A stretch of 64,000 bases of DNA from SKVR01 sp964453995 (GTDB lineage Bacteria > Bacteroidota > Bacteroidia > Bacteroidales > UBA7960). Location of the stretch: NCBI GenBank assembly GCA_964453995.1, contig CAYVQC010000003.1, forward strand, positions 1 through 64,000. The letters are read 5' to 3'. The notes under the pieces are model-generated. The model saw nothing but the letters and a program-made list of their open reading frames with translations. It searched no databases and was not told where the DNA came from. How positions within the stretch are numbered: the first letter of the stretch is position 1; each line of letters opens with the position of its first letter. Below are positions 62,818 to 64,000 of this stretch, one piece after another. A program made the translations under genes and the position numbers.

Positions 62818-63135
62818 TTATTTTACAGGATAGGCAATGCCTGCATTGGCAAGCAGATTCTTTAGATCGTAGGGCAAATCAAAAAAGATTTTGATGTTCT
62901 TTCCCTGTTCTTCAAGGGTTTTTCTGAAAGATTCCAAGATCTGCAAAAACGATACATCAATTCCAGAAACATCTTTTGCCATGAGTTCTACCGATTTATA
63001 GTCTCCGGTGTGGTTTTGCAGAACAGATCTGATTTCTCTGGCATTCTGCAATGTAAGATATCCCGAGAAAGTCATCCTGGCTTTCTTTCCCTGAGGATCA
63101 TCGGTAATGTCGGTTTTGAATCCGAAGGTCTGCAT
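62818..63135 (-). CDS. STAS-domain protein
   Basis: This 105-residue STAS (anti-sigma-factor antagonist-like) domain has the SGYLTLQNAREIRSVLQNH strand-helix and the phosphorylation-loop region KDVSGIDVSFLQIL, with a Ser in the position used for switching. STAS proteins of this kind accompany CheA in several non-flagellar chemosensory loci. No partner kinase of the RsbW/RsbT type is in the window. It could receive a signal from the CheA P1 module or organise the array, but this is inference. Confidence 0.85.
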   Translation of the reverse strand: MQTFGFKTDITDDPQGKKARMTFSGYLTLQNAREIRSVLQNHTGDYKSVELMAKDVSGIDVSFLQILESFRKTLEEQGKNIKIFFDLPYDLKNLLANAGIAYPVK

Positions 63136-63206
63136 AATTTGTGCTTTTTAAGTGTTGTGGTACAAGGGCTTTTTGAGCTTATAGCAACAAAATGCTATAT
63201 TTCGTG

Positions 63207-64000
63207 CTAAAACAATTCAACATCATTTCCTTCATAGTTGGTATTGATTTCTTCGGCAATACTTACCGGGATTTTTGCATTTTCATCCAGTGATCCAAAA
63301 ACCTTCTTTTTATGGATGATTCTTTCTGATTTCATGGTGTAATATTTCTCAATCCTGTCGAGACCTGCTTTTTGCTCAGACTCATTAAAGTACTGATGTC
63401 CGGTCTTTTTGAGTAAGGTATTGATTTTTTCAAATTTCAGAATGAGATTGTCAACCGTTTTATCAAAGAAAGAATAATACTGCACGCTTTCAATTACCTC
63501 ATTACAATCATGGCTTATTTCGGTACTTTTTTCCAATACTTCCTGCTGAATGCTATCTATAAAGAGAAAAGATTCCATGATACTGACGAAGGATTCTTCA
63601 GCCTCATCCAGTGCTTTATTGATCTTTTCCATTCCCCGCCTGTCATAAGCATAGGATTGATTGCTTTTCACCATGTCCTTCAAAAGGTTATTGGTATTGG
63701 TAAAAAGAGTTCTGAGTTTGTTTTTTTCAAAATGATTATCAGCGTAAAGCTTCATGATCTGCTGGGCTTGTGTAGCGGTTTCAACTTCTTCACAGGCCAG
63801 TAGATTGCCAAAACTTATTTTATCTATGATTTTTTGCTCAATGGAATGCTCCATCATTTCCAGGTCGCGAAACTTTTCAAAGAGGTTGGTAATGATTTTC
63901 TGCACAAGATTCACATCTTCGAAAAAGGTTTTGTACTTTTCCATACATTCCCTCTTTTCTTTTAACAGGCTGCCGAATGCATCACTTATATCTTCTCTTA
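63207..64000 (-). CDS. Coiled-coil protein of the chemosensory locus, possibly truncated by the window edge
   Basis: The first ATG is at 63944 (245 residues), but the frame has no stop between there and 64000, so upstream codons (ending KEKRECM) may belong to the same protein. The sequence is almost entirely helical and charged, with a middle stretch FVSIMESFLFIDSIQQEVLEK and SVQYYSFFDKTVDNLILKFEK. The end EINTNYEGNDVELF is an acidic-aromatic tail like that of the receptor encoded at 56932 (DDEYERF). It has no recognisable enzymatic domain; I do not recognise the family. It may be a phosphatase-like, receptor-like or scaffold protein that docks a shared partner by its C-terminus. Confidence 0.65.
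   Translation of the reverse strand, partial: REDISDAFGSLLKEKRECMEKYKTFFEDVNLVQKIITNLFEKFRDLEMMEHSIEQKIIDKISFGNLLACEEVETATQAQQIMKLYADNHFEKNKLRTLFTNTNNLLKDMVKSNQSYAYDRRGMEKINKALDEAEESFVSIMESFLFIDSIQQEVLEKSTEISHDCNEVIESVQYYSFFDKTVDNLILKFEKINTLLKKTGHQYFNESEQKAGLDRIEKYYTMKSERIIHKKKVFGSLDENAKIPVSIAEEINTNYEGNDVELF

Noticed and set aside
1..64000. tRNA, rRNA and integrase or phage genes
   Set aside because: Scanned by eye for cloverleaf arms, 16S/23S blocks and integrase motifs and saw none; a covariance search would be needed to exclude small RNAs.

Overview
The window reads as chromosomal DNA of a Bacteroidota bacterium, probably a Bacteroidales/Marinilabiliales-type environmental or anaerobic lineage. 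The evidence is: promoters of the TTTG / TAnnTTTG type; a TamL-type OMP85 lipoprotein; a BlaI repressor next to an M56-TonB fusion; S16 (rpsP) with a long acidic tail; a membrane-anchored MutS-like ATPase; and a serine-palmitoyltransferase-like alpha-oxoamine synthase. I see no rRNA, tRNA, CRISPR array, intact insertion sequence or prophage. The genus assignment is inference.

Layout, left to right. 187-5734 (minus): a membrane metallophosphoesterase, then a tight operon tonB-like / SLC13 transporter / response regulator / cNMP-binding histidine kinase. 6074-7794 (minus): M56-TonB sensor peptidase and its BlaI-type repressor, whose promoter carries two near-identical palindromes. 8170-13179 (plus): ADP-forming acyl-CoA synthetase, sodium:solute symporter and an outer-membrane porin-like protein. 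13266-18604: an epimerase-like SDR facing away from dmsABC (anaerobic S/N-oxide respiration). 18673-24982 (minus): DUF4168 protein, RecD-like helicase, TamL and a conserved protein of unknown role. 25269-36610: mostly housekeeping genes (rmlD, metX, MutS-like, Ldh_2 dehydrogenase, pgeF, uvrB), a cytosolic-looking M23 domain protein and the alpha-oxoamine synthase. A 143-bp element with perfect 14-bp inverted ends lies at 29178-29320.

36756-42604 (minus) is a signalling operon: a TPR/PAS hybrid protein, a stand-alone HPt and a PAS histidine kinase. 42708-47635 (minus) holds a DUF58 protein, thioredoxin and dnaE; 48015-49958 (plus) is rpsP-rimM-trmN. From 64000 back to 49997 (minus) runs one large chemosensory locus: a coiled-coil protein open at the window edge, STAS, two CheY paralogues, CheA, CheW, a CZB-type chemoreceptor, HPt, a multi-domain hybrid kinase, CheR, a short kinase-like protein, CheD and CheB. 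There is no flagellar or pilus gene in the window, so the output of this system is unknown.

The most interesting signal is in the two signalling loci. Three proteins have lost a phospho-accepting histidine by clean substitution (His to Phe in the 1230-aa hybrid, His to Leu in the HPt domain of the 924-aa hybrid, His to Asn in the 300-aa kinase), while intact stand-alone HPt proteins and an intact kinase sit beside them. This suggests that the phosphorelay has been split between separate proteins, with pseudo-kinases acting as scaffolds or phospho-sinks.
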